Source: Vanilla planifolia (taxonomy: Eukaryota > Streptophyta > Magnoliopsida > Asparagales > Orchidaceae). From it: a stretch of DNA of 64,000 nt. The translations under genes were made by a program, and so were the position numbers. Below, one piece after another: positions 28,901 to 39,919 of this stretch (positions within the stretch are counted from its first letter, which is position 1; the number at the start of each line of letters is the position of its first letter). The DNA lies in contig CM043869.1 in assembly GCA_023846275.1 (NCBI GenBank), positions 36,978,737 through 37,042,736 of the forward strand, written 5' to 3'. The notes below the pieces were generated by a model. It made no database searches and had not been told where the DNA came from. It saw nothing but the letters and a program-made list of their open reading frames with translations.

Positions 28901-31419
28901 TCCATGTCAAATATCTTTTGAAATAACAAATTTTAATTAAAATAAATTTCAAGATATGTTTAAAGATCTATTCAATATGTTAATCAAGTAAACATATCTT
29001 TCATTACTTATCTATTGTAATTAAACTCAAATTCAAATATGCAAATATATAAATTTTTTTTCTCCAAACAAATTTATCTTAAAAGCTAAAATTTAGATAA
29101 TCAATGTTGAGGCAAATCTTAATGTAATCATACCAATTAAGGTACTTTAATTATTGTGGAAAGGTCTAGTTGCAGCTACACATGGAATCAGGGTTAAATG
29201 TTATATTTCCCTGGTGATGTTTATAGTGGTTGGTATTCATTCTCTTTTATTTGTAGAATCACATGCTTGTAGAATTGCATGCTTCAAGATAAAAATCTAC
29301 CTTTTTTAAGTAAAAAAAAACTGCCTCTTTGTCTATCTTTCTACTATATTTTGTTTCTTTCACTCTTTGTTCTCCTCTCTCAAGCTGACATCTTACTTGC
29401 TTTGGTCTTGTCCGTCCTTGTGTGTTATGTATTTGTGATTACCAGTCTTAAGATGTGCAAGGGAATGATGAGCCTGTAGCTGAACCCTTGCGTATCCATA
29501 TTAAATCCAGAACGAAATGATTTCAGGATGCAATCCCATTTGTAACTTTTTTTTTCTGAAATCCCTTTTCTTGTTTCTTTAAAAGAGGTAAAGGATATAT
29601 ACTTGTTCTTAATTTCAACATGTCAAGTTTTCTGATTTATGGTGCTTCTAGATAAATTGAAAATTCGAGCAGATTTCTAGTAATTGCAATATTTATGCTT
29701 ATTGGTTGTCTATAATATAATTGTATTTGCCACTCGGCATTTTAATTTTAAGTTACTTCTAATTATGTTCTTAAAATGAGCAACGTTTGTTGAAACTGGT
29801 GTTGTACACTTGACCTCGTGCATATAGTGCAAAATTTTAACCAAATTAACTAAGGATGGTGTTATTTAGACATTCACTTTTGTGTACATTGTGAGCGAAC
29901 TAGGTTGGATGCCATGCAGTCTCACAAATTTAATTCACCTGTGTTCTTACAAAAGCCTAGTTCTTTTCTATAAAATGCTACTTCTCAATAATGTATGCTA
30001 CAGTTATGAATTTTTTTGTAACTTTAGTTAGAATTGTAATAGACATTGGTGAATCGACAGCTTGTTTGACATCTGGGCAGATAGTGCACATTAGAAGCCT
30101 ACTGAGCATAAAATAACCCTAGTTTTGTGCTGTTTTGCTTTGCAGGTTGTTGTACTCAAGATGAATGGAAATGATCTTCTTTCAAATTCTCTACACGTAT
30201 TCCATGTTGGCAAACTAAGACTAAAACTTTCAAAGGGGAAGAGCACAAAAGCTAAGGAATTCTATTCCTCTGCAATGCAGGTAATGATCTCATGGAGCTC
30301 CAGATTCGAATTGGGTTTGATTTGTGGGTAGAAAACTTTAACATGCAGATGCAAATCTGCAGAGTTGCTAAGAACATATAGAACTACCCCCATGTTGCTA
30401 GCTTTTTGCTGGTTTATTTTTTTTAGAACTTCTGCTTGCTTGTTGAAACTGTTTATTTTGCAACCTTTTGGCTGTGGATGATGTCGCTGATTTTTACCTG
30501 TATGGTGAATTGGTTAGTCTATAGTCTTTATTTTAACTGTTTTATGTGCAAATTCTATCTCTAGTTTTTAGGGCATTTTCTCGAGAATTGTTTGTCTTGT
30601 ATGTTCTATCTATTGACACTTTAAGCTCACGCATTTGTGGTGAATATGTAGCTATGTGGGGTTAGATGTGGTGGTACTGCTGCAGCTCAATCACTGTTCT
30701 GGCATGCTAAAAAAGGCCTTTCTTTTACCATAGCCTTTGAATGTTCAAGAGAAAGGAATGTTGCAATAATGCTTGCAAGAAGATTTGCTTATGATTGCAA
30801 TGTAAGTTTTGGCTGCACCAAGTAGATTTTTTTTTTTTAAAACTTCATCATCTAACAATCATGTTGAATGTCTTATGCATTGTGATTTGTGCATAATTTC
30901 TTGTACTTTTACCATTTTTTTTATTTTCTTTTAGGTTTTTGGTTTTAGTGGGAATGAAAGATATGAAGTTGTTTTTTGCTCAATTTCTCTGTTGTAGTTT
31001 TGATTAAATCAATCCAATGAAGAATTTTATGTAAGCAAAAAAATAAAAAAAACTGATCTTTAAATTTTCTTCTACAATCTTTTCTGTATTCTAAAAAGAG
31101 CTTGAAGGATGAAATTTTTTGATGTACAGTTAATTTGGTATCCATTTTTGTTTCATCATTCATTTCTTATGTGCTGTCCCATTATTTCACATACTTTCAT
31201 TGGTTTGAATGAAAATTGAAGGGATAAAGTCTAACGTTGGTTATAGTTTTTCTTTTTATTATTTATTTTTATTAATTAATACGTATGGAATTTGAAGTGC
31301 TTTATAGCAAAATAGAATCTAATTCCTATATTTTATTTCATTCAAATCAAAGAATGTGCTCAATTTGTTGTCAGATTGTGCTTGCTGGACCCAACGACAG
31401 GTGTTCAGGTTCTGCATAA
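10135..31419 (+). CDS. SCAB1: SCAB1: stomatal closure-related actin-binding protein, complete, 12 coding exons
   Basis: Plant-specific protein that binds, bundles and stabilises actin filaments; Arabidopsis SCAB1 is needed for normal stomatal closure. Coding exons: 10135–10422, 11639–11767, 14034–14126, 16379–16519, 20404–20472, 20662–20745, 22230–22410, 22641–22757, 23064–23122, 30146–30280, 30652–30801, 31375–31419 (stop TAA). All introns are GT–AG and phases join without a break to give 496 residues, the length I recall for the Arabidopsis protein. The N-terminal actin-binding region is about residues 35–115 (FASTRFPNY, LSVRDLAKRFEKGLA). A coiled coil runs to about 280 (HVLLKKLRD, GRNKDDVDEAI, EVQEARRIKMLHQP). 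The C-terminal Ig-PH unit follows, with YAPEPFDV near 335–342 and a PH part from FHVGKLRLKL to RRFAYDCN (about 408–482). ATG 10135 gives the family N-terminus MTR. A possible AATAAA lies near 31737. No damage seen; the tenth coding-side intron (23123–30145) is 7 kb and full of repeats. Confidence 0.96.
11768..14033. other. SCAB1 intron with a possible worn retroelement end
   Basis: Mostly AT-rich. Near 12990–13035 the motif CCAAATTGATGG occurs twice, 33 bases apart. The second copy adjoins TGATACCA (13022–13029), which is TGGTATCA on the minus strand, like the tRNA-Met primer site of copia elements. Beyond that nothing is firm. Confidence 0.25.
16939..17446. repeat. MITE-like segment with CTTTCAAAAG inverted repeats in SCAB1 intron
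   Basis: The ten-base word CTTTCAAAAG or its reverse complement occurs five times: 16941–16950, 16988–16997, 17384–17393 (reverse), 17403–17412 (reverse) and 17437–17446. The outer pair extends to GACTTTCAAAAG (16939) against CTTTTGAAAGTC (17403–17414). This makes a 476-bp unit with paired inverted ends and no coding capacity, which fits a small non-autonomous DNA transposon. No clear target duplication was found. Confidence 0.4.
19190..19650. repeat. Degenerate dispersed repeat, copy in SCAB1 intron 16520–20403
   Basis: Starts near GCGCTAAATGGATTGGATG and includes an AACTTGACTATAAATCAG core and GATATTCCATTAAT. It shares order and words with segments at 23214–23640, 25068–25220 and 27260–27420. 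Possibly LTR-derived, judging by the (ACG)TGGTTCGACC-like core in sister copies. Not an exon. Confidence 0.35.
22939..22977. repeat. (AT)n microsatellite in SCAB1 intron
   Basis: About 39 bases of pure AT dinucleotide in the 306-bp intron 22758–23063, 86 bases before the acceptor. Likely length-polymorphic. Confidence 0.95.
23205..23640. repeat. Degenerate dispersed repeat, copy in the 7-kb SCAB1 intron
   Basis: Carries GCGCTAAATGACTTGGATG and TACGTGGTTTGATCG (23299), then words shared with the 19190–19650 copy: an ACCTAAATC / CTCATC stretch and GCAACAACAA…ATACTACGATGAAGC against GCAACAACAA…ATACTACAATGAAGC. Diverged, non-coding. Confidence 0.4.
24075..24592. repeat. Degenerate tandem duplication, period about 273 bp
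   Basis: CATATGGAATGAACGAGCC occurs at 24122 and again at 24395. The words before it (CCACCATCATAT / CCACTATCATAT) and after it (ACATGAATTTGAA, GCAACACTTGCATTTGTT, CAATCTTTTA against their second-copy versions) run in the same order. Two diverged copies inside the 7-kb SCAB1 intron. Confidence 0.6.
25650..26960 (+). mobile_element. Copia-like LTR fossil inside the 7-kb SCAB1 intron
   Basis: A block with distinctly higher GC (about 25680–26300) holds several related words (CGATCGAATG.TCCC, CTGATTGTG, GCGA.CA.ACAGTCC). It is followed by a TATA box (TATAAATA, 26416–26423) and, further on, by GGGGGTGGACGTA (about 26855), CGAATCACCTAAAAATC and ACACGACTTTTATAAAAC (ending near 26957). The order TATA, then GTGGACGTA…CGAACCAC…TTTGTGT, then ACACGACTTTTA is what I recall from R/U5 of plant Ty1/copia LTRs. 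Both ends are approximate and no internal genes follow. It is old and incomplete, lying in the same direction as SCAB1. Confidence 0.45.
27260..27700. repeat. Further degenerate dispersed repeat segment in SCAB1 intron
   Basis: AGGTGGTTTGGCC (about 27315) preceded by an A-run and followed by a CCCACCCCCAACC block, laid out like the other copies in this gene's introns. The remainder to 30145 is AT-rich and shows nothing I can name. Confidence 0.3.
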
Positions 31420-32297
31420 CTGAAGCTTATAACCATATGCAGTTGTAAGAGTAAGCATGAGCTCTGCAAACATGTCTATATAATTGTGTTGTTTTAGTTT
31501 TGCTGTAGAGATGGCTTGTTTGTTTTGGTGAAAGAAAACCCTTGTGTGATTTGATTGATAATAGAGCAGGGTTAGTTTGTTTCTCATGTAGGCTTTTGAT
31601 TGCCTGGCTGCTGAAACCTAAGGCATGTTTTCATAGTTGCCTTTAGATGATAAGTTTTCTATTAATTATAACTATTCCTGTTCACATCTCTGTTTGTGAA
31701 TCAATCAGGAGACAAGCATGTATGAAAAACATTATAATAAATATTTTTGCTCAATTGTTTTGATAAATTTGCTAACATCATTCAGCTCTCTTTCCTTTTT
31801 CAGCTTTTTTATATCTTGTCTAGCTATGACATGTCAAGCAACATACTTATAATGAAAGAAGTAACTATTCATGGTTGGTTTGGTGCCATTTTGTTATTTG
31901 AAGATTTTTTTCTATTGTATAATTTTTGAAAAGTTGTTTATTGAAGTCATTTATGGGGATTGATATTAGGTTTAATTCATGAGTGACATTCATTTGTTTT
32001 TTTTTTTTTTTTTTTTGATGAAAAACATTTGTTGAAGTGTTTGAACTTCTAGGTTGGGATCATCATTTTGGCTAGTTTTGGTTGGTTGTTGGAATACTAT
32101 TTTTTTTTTCTCTTTTTATCTTGAAAAAATATGAAATTTTTATGTACCAATTTTTGTATTTTTTTTACATATGATTTTTAAAATAGCATAAATTGTAGAA
32201 AGATTAATTGTGGGTCAATTGTATCAATCTTTTATAGAATCATCTCAATTCGCACATAAAAAGGTATTTTGAAGATGAAGATGAGCCAACTCTTGAT
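31420..32297. other. SCAB1 3' flank and intergenic DNA
   Basis: The first 300 bases probably include the 3' untranslated region; an AATAAA near 31737 is a candidate poly(A) signal. T-runs at 31998–32016 and AT-rich sequence follow. No gene seen. Confidence 0.45.
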
Positions 32298-32826
32298 TGT
32301 TTAGTGCAATTTAAAGAATTCTCCTAATTCTTTTTTTTTGTTGAATAAATTTATAACACATATCTTAGGAAATATTGAAATCTATAATAACATGCCATCA
32401 CTTCTATTCATGATAATCTATAATAAAAGATTATCAAATAATTGTCTCATAAAATTAGAGAATTTAAATTATGTATAAAAATAAAATTGTTGGAAGGCCT
32501 AATGAAATCACAATAAATATGTATTTTTTCTTAATAATATGTGGGTGAGTTACTAAAATAAAATATAATAAAAATAGTTGTTTAGTGCAATTTAAAGAAT
32601 TCTGCTAATTCCTTTTTATGTTGAATAAATTTATAACACATATCTTAGGAAATATTGAAATTTATAATAACATTCCATTCTTATATTCATGATAATCTAT
32701 AATAAAAGATTATCAAATAATTAAATGTAGAAAATAACTGTCTCACAAAATTAGAGAATTTAAATTATGTATACAAATAAAATTGTTGGAAGAGTTACTA
32801 AAATAAAATATAATAAAAATAGTTGT
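32298..32826. repeat. 281-bp tandem duplication
   Basis: Copy 1 (32298–32578) and copy 2 (32579–32826) both run from TTGTTTAGTGCAATTTAAAG through AACACATATCTTAGG, AAAAGATTATCAAATAATT and AAATTGTTGGAAG to ATAATAAAAATAGTTG. They differ by a few substitutions, a small insertion and a deletion in copy 2, so the duplication is fairly recent. Non-coding. Confidence 0.9.
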
Positions 32827-33098
32827 TAATTATTCAAGTTTCTATGTGAACATGTTTATCATATATTAATATAACAATAAGACATAATTTATTAGTTAAT
32901 GTTTAAATATCTTTGTAAGTTGGTAATCAATTAAATTCTCAAATATGCATATTTATTATATATTCACTCATGATGAAAGAATCAACATCCAAACATAATT
33001 CTATGATTATAATTATGTTTATGATGATTAATTTATAGATTATTATTTTGATTAATTTTATATTAATTTGGACTTTTGTTTTGTTTATAGCTATTCCT

Positions 33099-33101
<3 letters not shown>

Positions 33102-33164
<63 letters not shown>
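33102..33164. repeat. (TA)n microsatellite
   Basis: About 63 bases of uninterrupted TA. A GC-richer islet follows (33165–33310) with a CTCCCC-AAAG-AGGGGA hairpin near 33184; I cannot assign it. Confidence 0.95.
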
Positions 33165-33167
<3 letters not shown>

Positions 33168-33310
33168 AAGTATGTTGAAAACAGTCTCCCCAAAGAGGGG
33201 ACAAGGAATCAACAAAGAAGTACCCCCACAAAAGCCATGGTCAAAAGAAGGGCATTATTTCCTGCATGGGCCATGCGATCGCTGTTGCATCGAATATATG
33301 CTCCCATTTT

Positions 33311-34880
33311 GTTTTTTTAAGCTATGTAACAGAATGTAAAAATAAAAAAATAAAAAAAAAATATTAAATAAGAGTAAATTTTATATATAATTATTGTGTT
33401 AAATTCAATTTATTAAGCATGTAATAGTAAATTAACATATTTGTAAATACTAACATTTCAAACATTTTAGGAATGTAACACAAAGAAGAAACAGTGAAAA
33501 AAAAAATTATTGTTATTAATAAAAAGTTTGTGTAATATCTAAGAATTATACATACAATTTTGCAGACATATATTATAGTTGCATAGATAAACATTTGATA
33601 TTTGTATAGATATAGAGTAGATAGTTATGTCGATATTATTGATAACTACATAGGAAGTTATAAGTTATATGAAAAAACTAATAAAATACATGAGAAATTC
33701 TACTTGTTTAAAATATTAAATTTAGAAAAAAAAAAGTAATATGATTTAATATTGAAAATTAAAATCATAGATTCGTGACAGAAGGATTAAAACGTCACAA
33801 TATATGCATATGTTAAAATAATTCATATAAAAGATAGAAACATATCATCCATAATAATATGGCTTTAATTGAAACCCTTTTTTGTTATTTTTAAATCATA
33901 TATTATGATAAGGTTATGAAAATAAAATTAAATATTTAGTGTGTTGAATTATTTACATATTTTCTCCCCTTGTGTATTATGGATATACACATATTAGAAA
34001 AACAATAAAAAATATGTAAATTAAGTCATTCAAGTATTATTATTTGTATAAATGATTCATTTATAAAGTATACTTACTACCTTATTGCATTAGCTTTTTA
34101 TGAATTTGCAACAATCCGTAAAAAGTAGATGGCTTTAGAATATTTTGTATGTAAACTATACTTAAGTATATTCATAAGTATACACTACACATTTGCCTTA
34201 AAAACAAAGAGGAAGTTAACATTAGTCTTCAATGTGCCTTGTTTTAATTAAAGGCATGTCAAGACAAAAGGTTTTATTTGTGGGTGATGCAATAGGGAAA
34301 TGATTTTAATATTTTTTGGCTATAGATTTGATCTAAATTCTCTCGACTAAGAGTTCTTCCATTTTCTTAGAGGTAATATAGTGCAAAAATAGAGTTGACT
34401 ATGTCTCATATGACATGATGATGTCAATGTAGTTAAAGATGTGGTTGAGATTCACCATGTATGACACTTTGACATGTGATCAGTCACAAAGGCACCAGGT
34501 ATCGCACATGTGTGACTATGGTCATTTCTTATTATAATGGTGGGGAAGAGTTGGTCATATCGACAATGACATAATGGATAAAAATGTACTAATAAGCAAC
34601 ATTGCCATCACCATAATCCTTGTCATTAGGTACACATATTACATTCAGTCATATGTTTCATCATCATGGTTATCACAACAGCAAACAAGAGAAACAACTG
34701 GCACAAATAAAAATGTTAAAAATGTTCCTTGTCAATAAATCATTTACACTTTAATTCAACTCTTTTAGAAAATTCTAAAAACATTATTGATGCTAGAGCA
34801 TCCAACATTAGTTCATAACACATTTGTTAGTATTGCTCTATTCCATAAATCCACCATTGCAAAATTTGGTTAAAAATTGC
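33311..34880. other. AT-rich intergenic DNA, nothing recognised
   Basis: No coding frame, RNA gene or clear repeat. Some less AT-rich sequence at 34380–34700 is unassigned. Confidence 0.55.
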
Positions 34881-34899
34881 TTAAAATTAATTTTTTTTA

Positions 34900-35690
34900 T
34901 TGATTTTGTCTCTTATTGTCGTCCATTGTAGTCATTATTGCCGTCAGCTGCTACTAGCGCTATCTGAGCCAACCCGCTCACCCGTTTGACTCGATTTGAC
35001 CAAGGAACCTGATTGATCTGCTTGAGTCGCACTTGACCCATGCTAACCCGCCAGTCCTACCAGTCCCACTAACCTGTTCTATTTCTCCCGGCCCACCCTT
35101 ACCCAAAATTTGGACCAATCTGTTTGCCACACTGCTAGCCTCACCGTTTCATTGCCCGTCATCTCGTCTTTCACCATTACTATGCTTGAAACAAACGAGC
35201 AGTTTGAGAATTGTTTAATTCAATTAATTTTAGAGTTTTGTTTTTCATTTTTTTCATTTATTTTAAAAAATTATTAATGAACCTTTTAAGCTCTCTATAA
35301 ATAGTGATGCTCACAAGACTGTAGAAAGGAAAAATGGAATAAATTTTTTTGTGTGTTTCCACCTTTGTGAACAAAGTGTGTTTATAACACTAGTTGAAGA
35401 GATTTCAACTTTTCTTGTGAGAGAAAAGGATCGAAGGTGAGTGACATTCTACTGGGAGTCAACAACCAAATCCATTGTGAGAGATAATAATCGAAGGTGA
35501 TAGACCTTCCATCATGAGAGCCAATAACCGAACAAATTCTCGTTTTTTTTCAACACCCCAAGCTTCCCACAAATCACCACCATGTCACCATTTTACCACT
35601 TTGGTGATCCAAATGACAACACCTTTGAAACTACAAGATATTGTTATCAAAAGGTTTAATATTTTCAGTAATTTTTATTTTTTAAGTAGT
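34900..35690 (+). mobile_element. LTR-like promoter segment, unclassified
   Basis: A C-rich block (34900–35200) is followed by an AT stretch, a clear TATA box (TATAAATA, 35296–35303) and a leader with an exact-period 60-bp tandem duplication. This U3-TATA-leader layout, in otherwise featureless AT-rich DNA with no gene downstream, suggests an old LTR. No TG/CA ends or target duplication could be fixed, so a decayed gene promoter is also possible. Confidence 0.3.
35417..35536. repeat. 60-bp tandem duplication
   Basis: GTGAGAGAAAAGGATCGAAG (35417) and GTGAGAGATAATAATCGAAG (35477) head two 60-base copies. Both continue to a GGTGA…GACCTTCC/GACATTCT…GAGTCAA/GAGCCAA…AACC pattern. Confidence 0.7.
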
Positions 35691-35699
35691 AATCTAAAG

Positions 35700-38600
35700 C
35701 TATAATTGTTATTTTCTATTAAATACTCAATATATAATTTGTCTTAAATTCTTTATTTTATGTGTGAAATTGAATATGATAAAAACTATTTTGTAGGATT
35801 TTATGCTTATTATTTAAGGTGTTGTCACATGCTCAGCTTAACAATCTTATACTACAAGCTTGGAACTTTAATATTTGAATAATTTTAAAATATCACACAC
35901 TTCACCTAATTATGATTAGTACGTAGAATTTTTTTAATAATTTATTAAGCATCTCCAATATTGTATGCTCTAATTTAGACTTTAGAATAAATCTATCTTA
36001 TATCAATTATCTTGGCATACTTTTTTATTTTTCCTTTCTTTCCTAAGTTCTCTTCTTATTTAAGAAAAAACATCCTTCAAATGTTTAGCATAAAAAGCAA
36101 CAATATAGTTTGGAGTTTTTATTTTTCATGTTTTTATCTAATTAAACAAACTCAAAAGTTTATGAAATTTGAAAGACAATTAAATCTCATAATTCTCCAA
36201 AATTTAAATCTTTTTTAATTTTCAATTTGAAGCCATTAAACCTATTTGAATTCAAATTATTATTATTTATTACTAGTATTTCTTATATATGACCATATTA
36301 TTTAGTATAGAAACTCTAACATATCATCTAAAATTGCATTTAAATTTTGATAGATACTTAATCTCTCGTAAAGCATTAACTTTCATATATTCAAATTTAT
36401 TTTAAAAATTATTTTTCTTATTTTTATTCTCATAAAATCTTTCCAAATTTTGAGATAGATTTCGTTATTTTATTTTTTAATTATTTTACCTCTTCCCATT
36501 CTTTTCAACACCACCACTCTTCATGATAATAATACCCCTAATCATTATATTGTGTTGCTATATTGTATTACAACGCATAAGCGAAGAATTCCTTTAATAC
36601 TTTTATCAAAGCCTTATATCTCGAACAAAGTTAGATTATTAGATGAGTTTTTCCAATCATTTTTTTTCACTCACTCATGATTATTAACATATTTTTCTTT
36701 TCAAAAGCACCTTTTTAATTCTTTGTTAGAAAACTAATCCTTTCACTAATGTTTTTTCAAAACCCAAAACTCTTTGACTCATGAAATTTTTGAATTTCTA
36801 TTTTTTCAATCATAAACAATTTACAAAAACTCCAACACAAACAGCAGAGGGCATTCTACAAAATAGTCTAATTTAGGTCAAATATACCATCATATAGATA
36901 CCTAATATTTCAAGAGATTGTGTTTAATATATAATGTATCTTCATAAGTTATATGAAATTGACATTAAGACTCTGACATTATACTTAACATAACATACAA
37001 TATGAGTTAAATCTAATTGTATGCTCAAAACATAATACTTTGAAAAAAATATATTATACAATCTAAGTATCTGATTTTATTAAAAACTTATCATTTAATT
37101 AACAGGACACAACTAAGAAATTTTTTTTATCTTAATGATGTAAAATAGATTAAATGGGAATTGTCTTTTTTTTCATTGCTTTCATGAATGGTATAAGATT
37201 TTTGGAAAGAGAATTTAATGTGTGTAGCTTATTTTGGGATCAAAATCTATTATAAATGAATAAATATGTGTGCAATATGCACATAAATTAAAATGATTAA
37301 GATAAAATACTGCTACACTCTGTGTTACTGTAATTCTTATTTTTTTTTATATTGCTAAATCATTTTTTTTTACAAAGTTATATAATTGATATTAAACATA
37401 TTATCACAACATATTGAATTACTTTTATGATTTTATTTTCATACACTTAAGTGTATATTATTTATTTAAAAAAAATATAAAAATATATGCATATAATATA
37501 ATTTAAGTATTTTTATTTGTTCAATGTTTCATAAATAAGATATATATATATTATTGTATTAGAGTTTTACTGTATTTATAATAACAATGAAAATATACAT
37601 GATTTAATATACTTTATATGCAACATATACTTCAACTTATCCAATTATACATTATATATTAGATTCAAAATATTTTTTTATTATAATTATAACATCTTAA
37701 AATTATTGGTGTCATTTAATTATTAACTATTATTTAAAATTTTGATTGTACGAGGAAACTAGATTGATTCGATAATGAATGAGAGCATAAATAAAAGAAA
37801 AAGCTCACTAATATAATCAAAGTAATTTTAGTAAATTATGATTTTTATGATTACCTGTCAATCAATTGATTTTTTTTGAGAAATTGAAGATTTTTTTTTT
37901 TGAGAAATTGTATATTTTCAAAAAAGGATGAGTTAGGTCCTTCAAACATCAGTTTTAAAATTATTAGAAATTGTTTAGTTGAAATTTTGTAAATTTCAAA
38001 TTTGATTAAACTATATAAAGAAAGTTAAACTAAGAAAAATGTTATTACAAATATTTTAAGAAAAAAAGGTTTTATATTAATGAAGGATGTTAAAAAAGTT
38101 GAAATATTATGAAAATTACTGTATTTATTTATTTATTTGAAGTCTAATGATATTTATTTTGGAGAAATTTAATATATTTAAGATATTATACTTTAAAAAA
38201 TACATTATTTATAGTATTTTAGAGGAGAAAAACTATTAACAATATTAAATAATGTTAATTTTTATGTTTTTTGAGTTAGATGAGTAATTTATTTTAAAAT
38301 TTATTAAAAAACTTTTGGGCCTTTTTGGATTAAAAGATTTGGAAAATTAAATCAATTTGAGGTTTTAATAAAAAAGTTCAATAATTAGAAAAATTTTATA
38401 AAACACTTGCTTGACTCTAAGAATTAGTGAAGCTTAAATGTTTGAAACATTGTCACCAGCAAGAGAAGCAACATAAAACTTCAAAGTAATGTTTAAGAAT
38501 GTGTAACTTCTACTCCATTAATGTTCGATGCATTGGGATAAAGAAATTTGATAGTTTTGTCAATTTGAGAAACCAGTGGGTACAATAACTTTGGGAAGCT

Positions 38601-38765
38601 CGAATAGGACAAATTTAAATCTATAAAAGGGGGTCTTTAGTATTTAGAGGGGGGGCCTTTAGTTTGGCTTTAAGGAATTGAGAGAGGAATTTCATTATTA
38701 AGCTTGAATCTGGAGAAAAATGGGTGGCCAATTTATTATGAAAGCAACTAATTTAGGTTTTTGTA
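35700..38765. other. AT-rich intergenic DNA, nothing recognised
   Basis: Extremely AT-rich on both strands with many poly-A/T runs; no gene, RNA or bounded repeat supported. Confidence 0.6.
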
Positions 38766-38770
38766 ATTAA

Positions 38771-39910
38771 TTTTTTTTGAAATAATAATGATCAAAGCTT
38801 ATAAAATACACTCCTTATAGAAGTTCGTACACATAATCATAATATAAAATAGAAACAAGCTGTTGGGAAGGGGCATACCCTAATCCCAAGTACAATTAGA
38901 AGAAAGCGCATAATGAGCCGTCTAATCCACTACACAGTTACTTTCTCGCAGAATGTGGGAAAGTCTGAAAACAATAAACAAGTAGGTATTTGTAGCAAAA
39001 GAAGTATACCAATAGCTGCAATGTGACAAAACCAATACTTTGAAGAATTTAGAGTCCACCTCCATAGAATCGGACCCAATCCAAATTGCAGAATGATGTA
39101 AGTCAATTTGAACAGCACAACGCAAAGCATAAAAAATTGCCTCCTTCCTTCTCCACATGTTAAACAGAAGCAGAGTAAACTTGTTGGCTAATAATCTTTA
39201 GCAGATTCCTATAAGCATCCCACATAACAATACCTACAGCCGCAACATCATATTCAACAAATGCTACATCACAATTAAGATTAATCCAATCATTGGGGGT
39301 GGAGACCACAATATAGAAGGGGTAACATTGTACCCAAATGAGTGGTTTAAGTCTCTGGCAATCCAACCTAGAAGATTTAGCAAAAATCTCATGCATATAA
39401 TATGTAAGATCTATAATTGCAGTAGACAGCTTGACTTTGTTGTGGTGCAACTTCTCATTTCTACAAGACCAAGAAAAGTAAAATGAGTAGGCAATACAGT
39501 AAACGATGTCCTCCATGGCATGAACTTTACTATATTGAGCCATCAAGTTCAGCAAATTAGAAAACGAATTAACATCCAAATACTAAAATTGATCCAAAGC
39601 ACTTTCAAATAGGTGCAGGATGCATTTTCGAACAACAACCATCTTGGTATGGCCTCGAAAAACGTGTTACAGTGATTCATCTTCTGAACATCCCCATGGG
39701 CATAAAGTTTCAAGTCCAATGTGTCAACTATATAAAATTTGTCTAGTTGACAAAACATTCATAAACAATCTCTAAAGAAAAGCATACACATGGGGCTGAA
39801 TTGGAAGTCTCCAAATCTAGGAAAATTGGAATATCGGGCCAACATGCAGGTCCTTATTTTCACTTAGCATCTAGGTATAAACCCGCTTCCAAATAGATTG
39901 AGAATCCATA
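38771..39910 (-). mobile_element. 5'-truncated LINE (L1-type): zinc knuckle plus RNase H remnant
   Basis: Read on the minus strand, the segment first shows a zf-RVT-like motif, C-P-W-G-C…E-S-L-x-H-V-F (39656–39703), with an in-frame stop inside it. A linker follows (SFYFSWSCRNEKLHHNK), then an RNase H-like domain in RVT_3 order: INLNCDVAF (near 39260), RRKEAIFYALRCAV, IWIGSDS (near 39070) and ILRESNCVVD (near 38935). The RNase H part is split between two frames around 39160. The reverse transcriptase and endonuclease regions are absent, as in 5'-truncated LINE copies. A T-run on the plus strand near 38771–38778 is a plausible remnant of the A-tail. Order and motifs match plant L1 LINEs; the copy is dead. 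Confidence 0.7.
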
Positions 39911-39919
39911 ACATCAAAA

